Below, in pieces: positions 26,550-35,102 of a stretch of 64,000 nucleotides of DNA. Location of the stretch: contig NZ_JASF01000005.1 of assembly GCF_000622405.1 (NCBI RefSeq), positions 2,728,001 to 2,792,000 of the forward strand, in the 5' to 3' direction. The notes beneath the pieces are model-generated. The model was not told the origin of the DNA and made no database searches. It worked only from the letters and a program-made list of their open reading frames with translations. A program made the translations under genes and the position numbers. This stretch comes from Sulfitobacter donghicola DSW-25 = KCTC 12864 = JCM 14565. GTDB taxonomy: Bacteria; Pseudomonadota; Alphaproteobacteria; Rhodobacterales; Rhodobacteraceae. Positions within the stretch are counted from its first letter, which is position 1; each line of letters starts with the position of its first letter.

Positions 26550-27692
26550 TTATGCACTCGAACTCATGGGGTCGAATAGGCGATCAGTCGATGCAGGGCG
26601 AATGGATATCCTGCTATCGCTAACTGTTTGTTTTGGATCGTCAATTTGGTTGGGAAGTGAGAGGTTTATGCGGCTTCCCTGACCTGATGGGTTGTTTTGT
26701 GCTGAAATTTTGCCCCCGCGCGCTGTGATCAATTTGCGGATTGCAAGCAAACCATAGCCGCTATCAGTCCGAAACGTGCCTGTTTCCAGAAATGCGATGC
26801 CGGGATTTTCGAATCCCACACCATTATCTGTCAAAACAATCTCGACAGCGTTTTCCCCGTCTAAACGGGCCGTACAACAAAGCGTGAGCCGGTCGCGTTG
26901 CCCGTGTTTGATCGCGTTGTCGATCAGGTTTCGCAGCGCAATCTGCATCACGCTTTTCTCTCCATTGAGGTTAATATCGCTGCAAATCAACTGATGTGCC
27001 CCCTTGGGGTCCAGAATCAGCATCAAATCTTTGCCAAGCTCGGCTAGATTGTATGAGGTGTTGGGCGATACGGGGCCTAAGGTGCTGGCGTAGGACAACA
27101 CATCAGAAATGAGATCCATCGATTTTTCGGCGGTTTCCTTCAAGAGGTTGAGCAAGCCGAGCTTTTCATCTCCTTGATCTTCAAAGTCTTCATGCAACAT
27201 GTCGGCCAGATCCATAATGTTGCGCATGGGTGTTCTTAGGTCATGCGCGGCCATCGCAATAAATTGCTCTACCTCAGTGCTGATTTCGTTTAGCTTTTCT
27301 TGCGTCGTTTGTGCGATTTCTTCGCTGGAAATATCCTGAACGCTACCAACCAATCTAACAACGCGGCCATCCTGATCCATTTGTGGGAAAAGCGTTGTGC
27401 GAACGGTACGCAGCTGATCCCCTGTGTGAAGCGTGATTTCGAACTGGTGCTGGGATCGGGATGCGATTGCTTTTCGCTGTTCGGTAAACGCGATGTCACC
27501 AAATTCAGGGCCAAAAACTTGGGGGGCTGTGTGGCCGACAAAATCAGAAAGCTCACGCGCCAAATAGCTGAGCAAGGGCAGGTTACAATGCGCGTAAGTC
27601 GGGATGCCTTGCCCGTCAACATTCAGAATGAAAACGGGCGTAGGTATGCAATCTAATAGGGCGAACTGATCATCCAAATAATTATCGGGCAC
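26550..27692 (-). CDS. Orphan PAS-type sensor histidine kinase
   Basis: About 380 residues from a GTG at 27692 with GGAG nine bases upstream. A TTG at 27734 is an alternative. Order: a PAS domain at about 10-125, a HisKA dimerisation helix with the phosphoacceptor in AMAAHDLRTPMRN (His150), and a HATPase with LRNLIDNAIKHG (N box), LTDNGVGFENPG and a GYGLLAIRKL G2 box. No transmembrane segment is visible, so it should sense a cytoplasmic signal. No response regulator is adjacent. It is inserted between cvpA and purF. Confidence 0.85.
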   Translation of the reverse strand: MPDNYLDDQFALLDCIPTPVFILNVDGQGIPTYAHCNLPLLSYLARELSDFVGHTAPQVFGPEFGDIAFTEQRKAIASRSQHQFEITLHTGDQLRTVRTTLFPQMDQDGRVVRLVGSVQDISSEEIAQTTQEKLNEISTEVEQFIAMAAHDLRTPMRNIMDLADMLHEDFEDQGDEKLGLLNLLKETAEKSMDLISDVLSYASTLGPVSPNTSYNLAELGKDLMLILDPKGAHQLICSDINLNGEKSVMQIALRNLIDNAIKHGQRDRLTLCCTARLDGENAVEIVLTDNGVGFENPGIAFLETGTFRTDSGYGLLAIRKLITARGGKISAQNNPSGQGSRINLSLPNQIDDPKQTVSDSRISIRPASTDRLFDPMSSSA

Positions 27693-27762
27693 AATACCTA
27701 TCTCCACAGTGGTTCGTGGACAGGTAGCAGCCAATGATTACTTTCAGATTAAGTAGTTTTCT

Positions 27763-28320
27763 TTAGTTTTCGGTGCAGCTGGAGACCAGTTGTTCATATT
27801 TTCCCGTGATCCAGCCAAGCGCCTGATCAGGATCAGAGTTCTGGATATCATCCGAAAAACGACCAAAGACCAAGGCCGAGCGGCTTTCGTCTACGATGGT
27901 GAATTGCTGGCCTGTAATGACGGTGGAATAAACGAAAAAGGCAATCGCAACGAGCAAAATACCGCGCGCAACACCAAAGACGAAACCGAGCGCCTGATCA
28001 AAACCACCCAAGAAAGAGCGTTGAACCAGCGAAGAGAACAAAGGTGTGAATAGTGAAACTACAACCAAAGTGACCGCCAGAACCAAGGTAAAGGCCCCGA
28101 TAATTGACAATTCGCAACTATCCGCAAGGAAATCACCAACCACGGGGATTTCACGCACCAAAGGTTCAACTTGGGGGGCAAACAGATAGGCCAAGACCGC
28201 AGCGGCGATCCAGCCGACAATCGCCATCATTTCCCGGACAAATCCGCGCCCATAGGCCAGAAGCGCCGACATCACGATAACCAGCGCGACAACGCCGTCT
28301 ATGATGGTAAAACCTTCCAT
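27763..28320 (-). CDS. cvpA: CvpA family membrane protein
   Basis: 185-residue inner-membrane protein of the colicin V production family. Four hydrophobic segments are visible. The start MEGFTIIDGVVALVIVMSAL and the GFVREMMAIVGWIAA segment are family hallmarks, and LGFVFGVARGILLVAIAFF covers the last helix. It is linked to envelope maintenance in other bacteria. It lies 27 nt downstream of radA, on the same strand. Confidence 0.92.
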   Translation of the reverse strand: MEGFTIIDGVVALVIVMSALLAYGRGFVREMMAIVGWIAAAVLAYLFAPQVEPLVREIPVVGDFLADSCELSIIGAFTLVLAVTLVVVSLFTPLFSSLVQRSFLGGFDQALGFVFGVARGILLVAIAFFVYSTVITGQQFTIVDESRSALVFGRFSDDIQNSDPDQALGWITGKYEQLVSSCTEN

Positions 28321-28347
28321 GCTCTTCTCGCCTTTCCTCAGGACGCC

Positions 28348-29715
28348 TTATCCAGCGCCGAATATTTCGCCAACAAACGCGGTCAAATCCGTCATCGAAC
28401 GCAGGGTGATCCCCTCAACGCCCACGGCCTTACCGCCTTTTGGTGCTATTGCGGAGGTAAAACCAAGTTTTTGTGCTTCTTTCAACCTGTTTTCTGTCTG
28501 TGTCGCGGGGCGAAGGGCTCCTGACAGGCTAAGTTCCCCAAAAACCACGGTCTCAGCGGGTAACGCGGTGTCTTCACGCGCGCTCAACAAAGCGGAGGCG
28601 ACGGCCAAATCGGCGGCGGGTTCCGAAATCTTCATCCCGCCAGCAACATTCAGATAGACATCAAGCCCCGCAAAGGGAATCCCGCAGCGCGCTTCGAGCA
28701 CCGCAAGGATCATCGCCAAACGGCCGCCATCCCAGCCCACAACCGTACGGCGGGCTTGGGAGTGGGGCGAGGGGGCAACGAGCGCCTGAATTTCCACCAG
28801 CACGGGGCGGGTCCCTTCGATACCGGCAAACACTACCGATCCGGCAGAAGGCTGGCCGCGTTCAGATAGGAACAACGCAGACGGGTTGAGCACTTCGGAC
28901 AGGCCGCGACCAGTCATTTCAAAGACGCCGATTTCATCCGCAGGGCCAAAACGGTTTTTCACCGAGCGCAGGATGCGGAAAGGATGACCGCGTTCGCCTT
29001 CAAAATAGAGAACCGTATCGACCATATGTTCGACCACTCGCGGCCCTGCGATTTGGCCCTCTTTGGTGACGTGGCCCACCAATACGATCGAGGTGCCTGT
29101 GCGTTTGGCGAATGATGTCAGTTCATGACTGGCGGCGCGCACCTGTGAAACCGATCCCGGGGCGCTTTCGACGTTGTCGGCCCACATTGTCTGGATTGAA
29201 TCGATGATCGCCAGCTGTGGGCGCTCTTTGTCTAATGTTGTCAGGATGTCGCGCAGGTTGGTTTCGGCGCCCAATTTGACGGATGCATCCGCAAGGCCAA
29301 GGCGCTGCGCGCGCATGCGCACCTGTGCCGATGCTTCTTCGCCAGAGATATAGACGACTTTTAAACCGTTGTTTGCAAAGGCGGCAGCCGCTTGCAAAAG
29401 CAAGGTTGATTTCCCGATGCCTGGATCACCCCCAACTAGGATCGCAGAGGCAGGAACCAGTCCGCCGCCTAAAACGCGGTCTAGTTCGTTCAGGCCAGAT
29501 AGGGTGCGGGGGGGCGGGGCCTCTTCGGTGGCCAGATCCATCAGCTCTAATGACGAGCCGCGCCGCGCCCCTAAGGATTTAGAGGGGGGGCCTGCGCTGA
29601 TGCCTTTGTCTTCTTGAATGGTATTCCATTCGCCGCAGTTATCACAACGACCGGACCATTTTGGAAAGGTAGCCGCGCATTTTGTACATGAGAATGTTTT
29701 GGTCTGTTTTGCCAT
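28348..29715 (-). CDS. radA: DNA repair protein RadA (Sms)
   Basis: 455-residue RecA-related branch-migration ATPase used in recombination repair. The N-terminal zinc finger is CTKCAATFPKWSGRCDNCGEW, split here as CTKC and CDNC. Walker A GGDPGIGKSTLL is near residue 90, and the RadA-specific SVKNRFGPADEIGVFEMT contains the KNRFG motif. The C-terminal ~150 residues are the Lon-protease-like domain (DVYLNVAGGMKISEPAADLA). Normal length. It precedes cvpA in an operon-like block. Confidence 0.96.
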   Translation of the reverse strand: MAKQTKTFSCTKCAATFPKWSGRCDNCGEWNTIQEDKGISAGPPSKSLGARRGSSLELMDLATEEAPPPRTLSGLNELDRVLGGGLVPASAILVGGDPGIGKSTLLLQAAAAFANNGLKVVYISGEEASAQVRMRAQRLGLADASVKLGAETNLRDILTTLDKERPQLAIIDSIQTMWADNVESAPGSVSQVRAASHELTSFAKRTGTSIVLVGHVTKEGQIAGPRVVEHMVDTVLYFEGERGHPFRILRSVKNRFGPADEIGVFEMTGRGLSEVLNPSALFLSERGQPSAGSVVFAGIEGTRPVLVEIQALVAPSPHSQARRTVVGWDGGRLAMILAVLEARCGIPFAGLDVYLNVAGGMKISEPAADLAVASALLSAREDTALPAETVVFGELSLSGALRPATQTENRLKEAQKLGFTSAIAPKGGKAVGVEGITLRSMTDLTAFVGEIFGAG

Positions 29716-29793
29716 GCCGCTTTGATGCCGTTTACGCGCAGCGGGATCAATGGCAAACCGTCAGAGACAGGGGGCGCCATGCCAAAGGGCTGA

Positions 29794-30600
29794 TTATTCG
29801 GCGGCTTTGGGCAGTTCGTAGACGCTGTTGTCGACGGCGGTGCTGTCGAGGGGGGCGTCTTCGTCTTCATCAAGGGTTGGCGCGCTCAGGATCGTTTCAC
29901 GGCCCAATTGCGGAAGGATTTCGCTCATTTCTTCTGACAGACGCGCCAGCTGGGCTGCGGCTACGCTTTCTTCCAGTTCGACTTCATGCAGCCAGTGTTT
30001 CATCTCGGTCGAGATTGCTTTGGCTTGGTCCAGACGGTCGTTGAACAGGTTGATCTCTTCCTGACGTTGCTTGAGGAAGTTGCGCGCGCGCTCGATCTTA
30101 TCGTCCGAGTAAACCTCAGCCAACTCACGGCTGATATGGCTCATCTGGGCTGCGGCTTCCAGCAGGGCTGGCTCTAACGTGCTGAGGTCGGGGTGATCGC
30201 GCAGGTAGGCGAGGCGCTCGCGCACCGAGTCAAATTCTGAGCTGAGCTGAAAGTTGCGACCACGGTCTGCCGCATGAACAGCGCCATATGCACGGGCAAC
30301 ATCATCCATCGAAACGCTGAAGCGGCGGTGGGAATTTTCCAGCTGCATAATGCGCGCATTTGCAGGCAAAAAGAAACAGATACCCGCAGCCAAAACTGTC
30401 GCCGCGATTTGCAGATACATACCTGCGTTTTCGACAGGTTCACCCGCATAGCTAAAGGGAACATCGATCCATGCCCAATTGCCCAAGGCCGCCATGATTG
30501 TCGCTGTCGTCAGCGCTGCCGCACTTGCCGCAAAAAAGAACACCGCGAGGCGCTGCATCATATATTGAATGAAAAAGCCGATGGCTTTTATCTGTTGCAT
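29794..30600 (-). CDS. Membrane-anchored coiled-coil protein
   Basis: 268 residues from the ATG at 30600, with GAGGAAA upstream. Two hydrophobic helices lie near the N-terminus (about 15-40 and 60-80), followed by a long cytoplasmic region rich in heptad-like Leu/Ala/Glu (IERARNFLKQRQEEINLFND, and ELEESVAAAQLARLSEEM) and an acidic end (DEDEDAPLDS). No enzymatic motif is seen. Homologues in this order are often labelled only as a DNA repair protein, which nothing in the sequence supports directly. Probably a structural or scaffold protein. Confidence 0.7.
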   Translation of the reverse strand: MQQIKAIGFFIQYMMQRLAVFFFAASAAALTTATIMAALGNWAWIDVPFSYAGEPVENAGMYLQIAATVLAAGICFFLPANARIMQLENSHRRFSVSMDDVARAYGAVHAADRGRNFQLSSEFDSVRERLAYLRDHPDLSTLEPALLEAAAQMSHISRELAEVYSDDKIERARNFLKQRQEEINLFNDRLDQAKAISTEMKHWLHEVELEESVAAAQLARLSEEMSEILPQLGRETILSAPTLDEDEDAPLDSTAVDNSVYELPKAAE

Positions 30601-30739
30601 CAAATTTCCTCAGGCAGGCTTGCAAGCAAGAAACCGCTCATTGCGATATGGACCTAAAGTAAAGCGCGGTCCGTCATCTGCAAAGGGAAAATTAACCTTA
30701 AAATAACCACTTCAGGCCCGATTGTTTCCCATAAACCAC

Positions 30740-31189
30740 TCAATTCGCGGTTTTTGGGGGGCTTTGTTGTGTTTTCCAACTGATAAACAGGGAGGCAAGG
30801 ATGCAAAAAGTAAACAGGTACAGCCCCCATGCGGTTTCAATCCGCCCAACACCGATTCCCTTTGTAAGGGTGATATAGAGAGCAATCAGAAAGATATCGG
30901 CCATAGCAAGTTTGCCCATAACCTCGAGCGTCTTTTCCACACGTGGGCTAAGCAGATCATAGTGGATCAGGGCAAGGCCGATCGTCTTTAGGTAAGGTGC
31001 AAACAGGGCAAAAACCGTCACAAGCAATGCAAGGAAAATATCCGAACTCCACAAGGATTGCAGGCCAGTCATGACCGAGATTTCGCTGAGGCCGAAGAGA
31101 GGCAATAGGCCTGCGCGCATCAGCGGGGCAAACCACGCGATGGGGTATAGGACCAACAGCGATAGGTTTGCGATCCTGAGCAGGGTCAT
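30740..31189 (-). CDS. PqiA-like (paraquat-inducible protein A) membrane protein
   Basis: 149 residues with four hydrophobic helices. [20 protein letters not shown] and the polar loop [19 protein letters not shown] match the PqiA core. The protein corresponds to a single PqiA domain, about a third of the E. coli protein, and has no zinc ribbon. PqiB/MCE partners are not present here. The start overlaps the alr stop (ATGA), so it is translated together with alanine racemase. Confidence 0.8.
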   Translation of the reverse strand: MTLLRIANLSLLVLYPIAWFAPLMRAGLLPLFGLSEISVMTGLQSLWSSDIFLALLVTVFALFAPYLKTIGLALIHYDLLSPRVEKTLEVMGKLAMADIFLIALYITLTKGIGVGRIETAWGLYLFTFCILASLFISWKTQQSPPKTAN

Positions 31190-32220
31190 ATGTGGTACAC
31201 GCGGTTGTACCGGCCACCGAGGCTTGTCAGGATTTCATACCCGATAGTGCCCGCGAAATCGGCAACATCATCAACTGTTTGTTCTGGCCCAAGGAGCTGC
31301 ATGCTGGCCGGAGTGGAGGGCAGGGCAGTTACATCAACTGTGATGAGGTCCATAGATACACGTCCAATCACTGGCACCGCGACGCCATCTGCAAACAATT
31401 GCGCCTTATCCCCCATCGCACGGATGAGGCCATCTGCATAGCCAGCAGAGATGGTCGCGACTTTGCTGGGGATCTGCGCGCGCCATGCGTTCGCATAGCC
31501 AACCGTTTCACCGACGGCGACGTCGCGCGTTTGGATGACGGGAATGTCCAAGGTGACAACAGGACGTGCCTCCGCAAAGGGCAAGCCGCCGTAAAGGCCA
31601 ACACCAGGGCGCACCAGATCATAATGGTAATCTGCCCCCAATAGCGTCCCACCCGTGGCGGCCAACGAGCGGGGGATGTCTAAGCCCTGTGTCATGTTTT
31701 CAAACTGGGTACGCTGGGCCTCGTTCATGGGGTGATCTGGCATATCCGCGCAAGCCAGATGCGACATGATGAGCGTCGGGTTCTGCGCCAAGGCGATATC
31801 ACGCAGGGCGGACCATTCAGCAGGCTCCATCCCTAGGCGGTTCATCCCTGTATCCAGCTGCAGTCCAAAAGGATGCCCAGGCAGGGCCTCGACATGGCGT
31901 AGCATTTGATCAACGGAATTGATCATCGGGGTCAGGTTTGCGCCTTTGATCGCCTCGGCATCCCCCGCCATATGGCCCGAAAAAACCGAGATCGTAGGTC
32001 CGGCGCCCAAAGCGCGGCGCAAAATCACACCTTCTTCGGCGACAGCCACAAAGAACTGCCGCGCACCAGCTTTCGCAAGATGCTGGGCGACACGCCCTGC
32101 ATCAAGGCCATAGCCATTGGCCTTTACCACGGCGGCAGTTTCGACTTGGGCGATGCTAGCAAGGCTGCGCCAGTTGGTGGCGATGGCTTCTAGGTCAATA
32201 TGCAATGTTGCTGTGCTCAT
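31186..32220 (-). CDS. alr: Alanine racemase
   Basis: 344-residue PLP enzyme interconverting L- and D-alanine for peptidoglycan. The PLP lysine lies in [14 protein letters not shown] near residue 34, and the opposing catalytic Tyr is in [13 protein letters not shown] near residue 245. [11 protein letters not shown] and [14 protein letters not shown] are conserved. Length is slightly short but all key motifs are present. Its stop overlaps the PqiA-like gene. Confidence 0.95.
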   Translation of the reverse strand: MSTATLHIDLEAIATNWRSLASIAQVETAAVVKANGYGLDAGRVAQHLAKAGARQFFVAVAEEGVILRRALGAGPTISVFSGHMAGDAEAIKGANLTPMINSVDQMLRHVEALPGHPFGLQLDTGMNRLGMEPAEWSALRDIALAQNPTLIMSHLACADMPDHPMNEAQRTQFENMTQGLDIPRSLAATGGTLLGADYHYDLVRPGVGLYGGLPFAEARPVVTLDIPVIQTRDVAVGETVGYANAWRAQIPSKVATISAGYADGLIRAMGDKAQLFADGVAVPVIGRVSMDLITVDVTALPSTPASMQLLGPEQTVDDVADFAGTIGYEILTSLGGRYNRVYHI

Positions 32221-32423
32221 ATCGGGGTTTTGACAGGCTGACAGGTGAGGTCAAGATCGCGTGTCGGGATACCATCGCGAAAACAACAAGAAACAAGGAG
32301 AAAAGGCAGGGCCAGCCACCCAGTTGATCGTTTCACTCTGCGAAAGGGCGCCACGTCAAAACAACTATTTCTTGTTTGGCTTCAATCACTGGTTAGGCTG
32401 GTGTTCAGGTGGAGGAGATAGAT
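32221..32423. other. Intergenic region between alr and the hydrolase gene
   Basis: About 200 nt separating divergent genes. A clear GGAGGAG for the plus-strand hydrolase lies at 32411-32417. I see no convincing promoter hexamers, hairpin or small ORF that I would stand behind. Confidence 0.4.
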
Positions 32424-33734
32424 ATGAAGATAATTTTAAACACATTGGTACCAGCAGCCTTAATGACAGCAGGAGCCGCCATGGCAAATCCGATTGATAC
32501 CCAGTTGCCAAGTGCGCCAGAACTGGCCGCTTATGGCGCATTGCCAGTGGGCGTGCGCCAGCTTGAGATGGTTCATGCAGATCAGATCGATATTCTGGCC
32601 ATTGATCCCGCAGCCGAAAAGCCCGAGGCCTTTCCACGTTATGATCGCCCTCTTACCGTTGAAATGTGGTATCCTGCGGCAGAGGGGGCCAGTGGGTCAA
32701 CCGAGCTAAAGGCCTATCTGCGCGATGGGACGACGGAAGTCACACTCACCGGTAAAGCGATGCGCGATGCGGCCCCTGCGGTGACGGATACACCTTATCC
32801 GCTGGTTTTGATCAGCCATGGTTATCCGGGTAACCGATTTTTGCTGTCGCATCTGGCCGAAAATCTGGCCTCAAAGGGGTATGTTGTGGCGTCAATCGAC
32901 CACACAGACAGCACCTATCGCACGCAAGCGGCCTTTGGCTCGACGTTGGTGAACCGCTCGCTCGATCAGTTGTTTGTGTTAGAGGAAATGGCGGGCAAAG
33001 CTGCCGAAGGGGGCGAGTTTGCGGGGTTGTATGACGCCGATAACACAGGGCTGATCGGCTATTCTATGGGCGGTTATGGCGCAATAATCACCGCAGGTGG
33101 CGGCGTGACCGAAGCATCGGTTGCCTATGGCTGGGGCGGGCCGCACGGCACATTAGGCATTCACCAAGCAGGATCAGACACTCATAACGCGCTGCCCGAT
33201 GCACGGATCAAAACGGCTGTGGCCTTTGGCCCTTGGGGGATGAACACGGGGTTCTGGGATGCGGCAGGCCTTGCTGGCGTGCAAATCCCTATGCTGTTCA
33301 TTGCGGGCTCACAGGATGACGTATCGCTATATGAAAACGGTGTGCGCGCGATTTGGGAAAACGTGAGCAATGTGGAAACCGCGCTGCTAACCTATGAAAA
33401 CGGTGGCCATAACGCTGGCGCGCCGATGCCTGCGCCTGCCGAGAGCTATTATTTCAACAAAGACAAGGGCTTTGATATTTCCGAACACTACACCGATCCA
33501 GTGTGGGACACTGCGCGCATGAATAACATCGCCCAGCATTTTGTGACCGCATGGCTGGATCAACGCCTAAAGGCGGATGCCGAGGCAGGCAGCTATCTGG
33601 AGCTGGTTGAGGATTCGAATGCCGGTGTTTGGTCGGTAAACGAAGACGGCACGGAAAAAGAAGACCACAGCTATTGGAAGGGCTTTGCCAAAGGCACGGC
33701 AAAGGGTTTGAAATATGAGGTGAAGAAGCCTTAA
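32424..33734 (+). CDS. Secreted alpha/beta hydrolase (dienelactone hydrolase/PAF-acetylhydrolase-like)
   Basis: 436 residues. A signal peptide, MKIILNTLVPAALMTAG...AMA, predicts export to the periplasm. Fold landmarks: oxyanion region LVLISHGYPGNRF near residue 135, nucleophile elbow LIGYSMGGYG with Ser, then FIAGSQDDVSLYENG carrying the likely acid and YENGGHNAGAP the His. The pattern fits the large family of predicted dienelactone or lipid ester hydrolases. The substrate is not readable from sequence. GGAGGAG lies 7 nt before the ATG. A bidirectional terminator follows. Confidence 0.85.
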   Translation: MKIILNTLVPAALMTAGAAMANPIDTQLPSAPELAAYGALPVGVRQLEMVHADQIDILAIDPAAEKPEAFPRYDRPLTVEMWYPAAEGASGSTELKAYLRDGTTEVTLTGKAMRDAAPAVTDTPYPLVLISHGYPGNRFLLSHLAENLASKGYVVASIDHTDSTYRTQAAFGSTLVNRSLDQLFVLEEMAGKAAEGGEFAGLYDADNTGLIGYSMGGYGAIITAGGGVTEASVAYGWGGPHGTLGIHQAGSDTHNALPDARIKTAVAFGPWGMNTGFWDAAGLAGVQIPMLFIAGSQDDVSLYENGVRAIWENVSNVETALLTYENGGHNAGAPMPAPAESYYFNKDKGFDISEHYTDPVWDTARMNNIAQHFVTAWLDQRLKADAEAGSYLELVEDSNAGVWSVNEDGTEKEDHSYWKGFAKGTAKGLKYEVKKP

Positions 33735-33756
33735 GCAGCGAAGTTTTGGAGAAGGG

Positions 33757-33786
33757 AAAAGGCCAAGCCTCAGCTGTGGCCTTTTT
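33757..33786. terminator. Bidirectional terminator overlapping a coding end
   Basis: AAAAGGCCA pairs with TGGCCTTTTT around an 11-nt loop. It serves the plus-strand hydrolase gene. It also contains the last codons of the opposing membrane-protein gene, which stops inside the loop. Confidence 0.8.
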
Positions 33787-34555
33787 CGGCGGGGCTGGCA
33801 AAAACAGAACGATCCCCCCGCCAGAAGCGCCAGACATCAAATAGGTCAAACGCTAGGCAAATCGCTAAAAGGATGATGAGCCCAATTTGATAAAGGTGCT
33901 TGCCGTCATAAGCGATCAGCCAGACCAGAAGGGGAACCCAAGGGATAAGATGCCCCAAGCCCAAAATGCGGCGCAGCCCTCCATCAAAAGCGATCTGTGC
34001 TGCTAAAAGAGGGCCAGTAGCCACAAACCCCAATAGAACAACAACAGCCAAGGGATTTGGCCAGTAAAAAAGAGACATCAAGAAATAGACGTTTAGAAAG
34101 CAAAGCCAGATAAAGACCCATTTCGGCATCGCCCAATAAGAGTTTTTAATGGCTCGCCAGTGTTCAGCGTTGGAACGTTGGTTGTTGTAGAGGGCCAAAA
34201 ACCACATTTGCGCGACACCCAATATTGCGACTGCAACGGAAACCGCAAATAGGCTCATCACGCCAAGGGGGGCGGTGATCCAGATTTGGGTCGCAATCAG
34301 GAAAACGGCGCCCAACCACCACGCAAGATCCCCAAACGAAAAATAGAGAACCTCCCATTTATTTAGCCTTTGACGCAGGGAAGAAAGCACGAGATGTATC
34401 CCGTTAGCGACCAAAACAGCGCCAAGCATCTGCAAAAGCCCAACCGGAGGGTCGCCAAGAAATTCAGCAAGTGGCACGGCCATGAAAAGGCCGGCAAGCC
34501 CAAAGGCGATGCAGCTGGCAGCATTCAAGCGAAGCACAATTTTGAGGCTGTTCAC
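33770..34555 (-). CDS. Multi-pass integral membrane protein of unknown function
   Basis: 261 residues with about eight hydrophobic helices in two halves. The N-terminal four helices (LRLNAASCIAFGLAGLFMA, LGAVLVANGIHLVLSSL) resemble small DoxX-like or SPW-type bundles. The second half begins after AIKNSYWAMPKWVFIW. I do not recognise a named family. It is divergent from the MarR regulator, with a palindrome between them, so it is a likely target of that regulator. Confidence 0.75.
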   Translation of the reverse strand: MNSLKIVLRLNAASCIAFGLAGLFMAVPLAEFLGDPPVGLLQMLGAVLVANGIHLVLSSLRQRLNKWEVLYFSFGDLAWWLGAVFLIATQIWITAPLGVMSLFAVSVAVAILGVAQMWFLALYNNQRSNAEHWRAIKNSYWAMPKWVFIWLCFLNVYFLMSLFYWPNPLAVVVLLGFVATGPLLAAQIAFDGGLRRILGLGHLIPWVPLLVWLIAYDGKHLYQIGLIILLAICLAFDLFDVWRFWRGDRSVFASPAEKGHS

Positions 34556-34569
34556 GGGTGTATCCAGTA

Positions 34570-34586
34570 TGTAAACTTGGTTTACA
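34570..34586. promoter_or_regulatory. Candidate MarR operator TGTAAAC-TTG-GTTTACA
   Basis: A perfect 7-bp inverted repeat with a 3-bp centre lies in the 51-nt gap between the divergent membrane-protein and MarR genes. The size is right for a MarR-type dimer site and it would control both directions. The assignment is inferred from position and symmetry. Confidence 0.6.
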
Positions 34587-34606
34587 ACTAGAGAGGGCGG
34601 GTCAAC

Positions 34607-35056
34607 TTGTCAACAAAGCTTACAACTCCTGAGGCGCCTCAGCCCGCGCTGAGTTTGCTCATGCAAAATGGAACCCGTTGGATATACCAAAGCGTTCTGA
34701 ATATTTTGCACCGCCGCGGGTATGAGGCGCTGACCTTGCCTCAGCTCTCATTTCTCGCAAGCCTCGATTGTGGTCAGACACAGGCAAGCAAGGTTGCCGA
34801 GCGGTTGGGCATCACGCGGCAAGCTGTTTACCGCACCACCACGGATCTACAAGATCAGGGGTTTCTCGTGCTGGAACCTAACCCTTTGCAGCGCAACCAA
34901 AAACGGATTGGTATGACAGATAGGGGGATGGTTTTGGCGACCGATGCGCGCGCAGCGCTTTCTGAGGCCGAAACCGCATTCGCCCGCCGTGCGGGCTTGG
35001 ACTCGATCGAAGAGCTGCGGGGGTGGCTCAATGTTGATTTGGGCGCGCCGCTGTGA
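34607..35056 (+). CDS. MarR family transcriptional regulator
   Basis: 149 residues starting at a TTG preceded by GAGAGGG. The winged-helix core reads ALTLPQLSFLASLDCGQTQ, ASKVAERLGITRQAVYRTTTDLQDQGF, then wing residues with NPLQRNQKRIGMTDRG. Flanking helices would form the dimer. MarR proteins typically repress a divergent transporter or membrane protein until a ligand binds. The layout here, with the palindrome at 34570-34586, fits this. Confidence 0.88.
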   Translation: MSTKLTTPEAPQPALSLLMQNGTRWIYQSVLNILHRRGYEALTLPQLSFLASLDCGQTQASKVAERLGITRQAVYRTTTDLQDQGFLVLEPNPLQRNQKRIGMTDRGMVLATDARAALSEAETAFARRAGLDSIEELRGWLNVDLGAPL

Positions 35057-35059
35057 AAT

Positions 35060-35095
35060 TTGAACTGCGCGCCGTTTTTGAGGTGCGCAGTTCAA
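35060..35095. terminator. Hairpin between MarR gene and dnaB
   Basis: TTGAACTGCGC pairs perfectly with GCGCAGTTCAA (11 bp) around a 14-nt loop, between convergent genes. The T run lies in the loop and not after the stem, so it is terminator-like but not canonical. Confidence 0.55.
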
Positions 35096-35102
35096 TCTAG
35101 CG

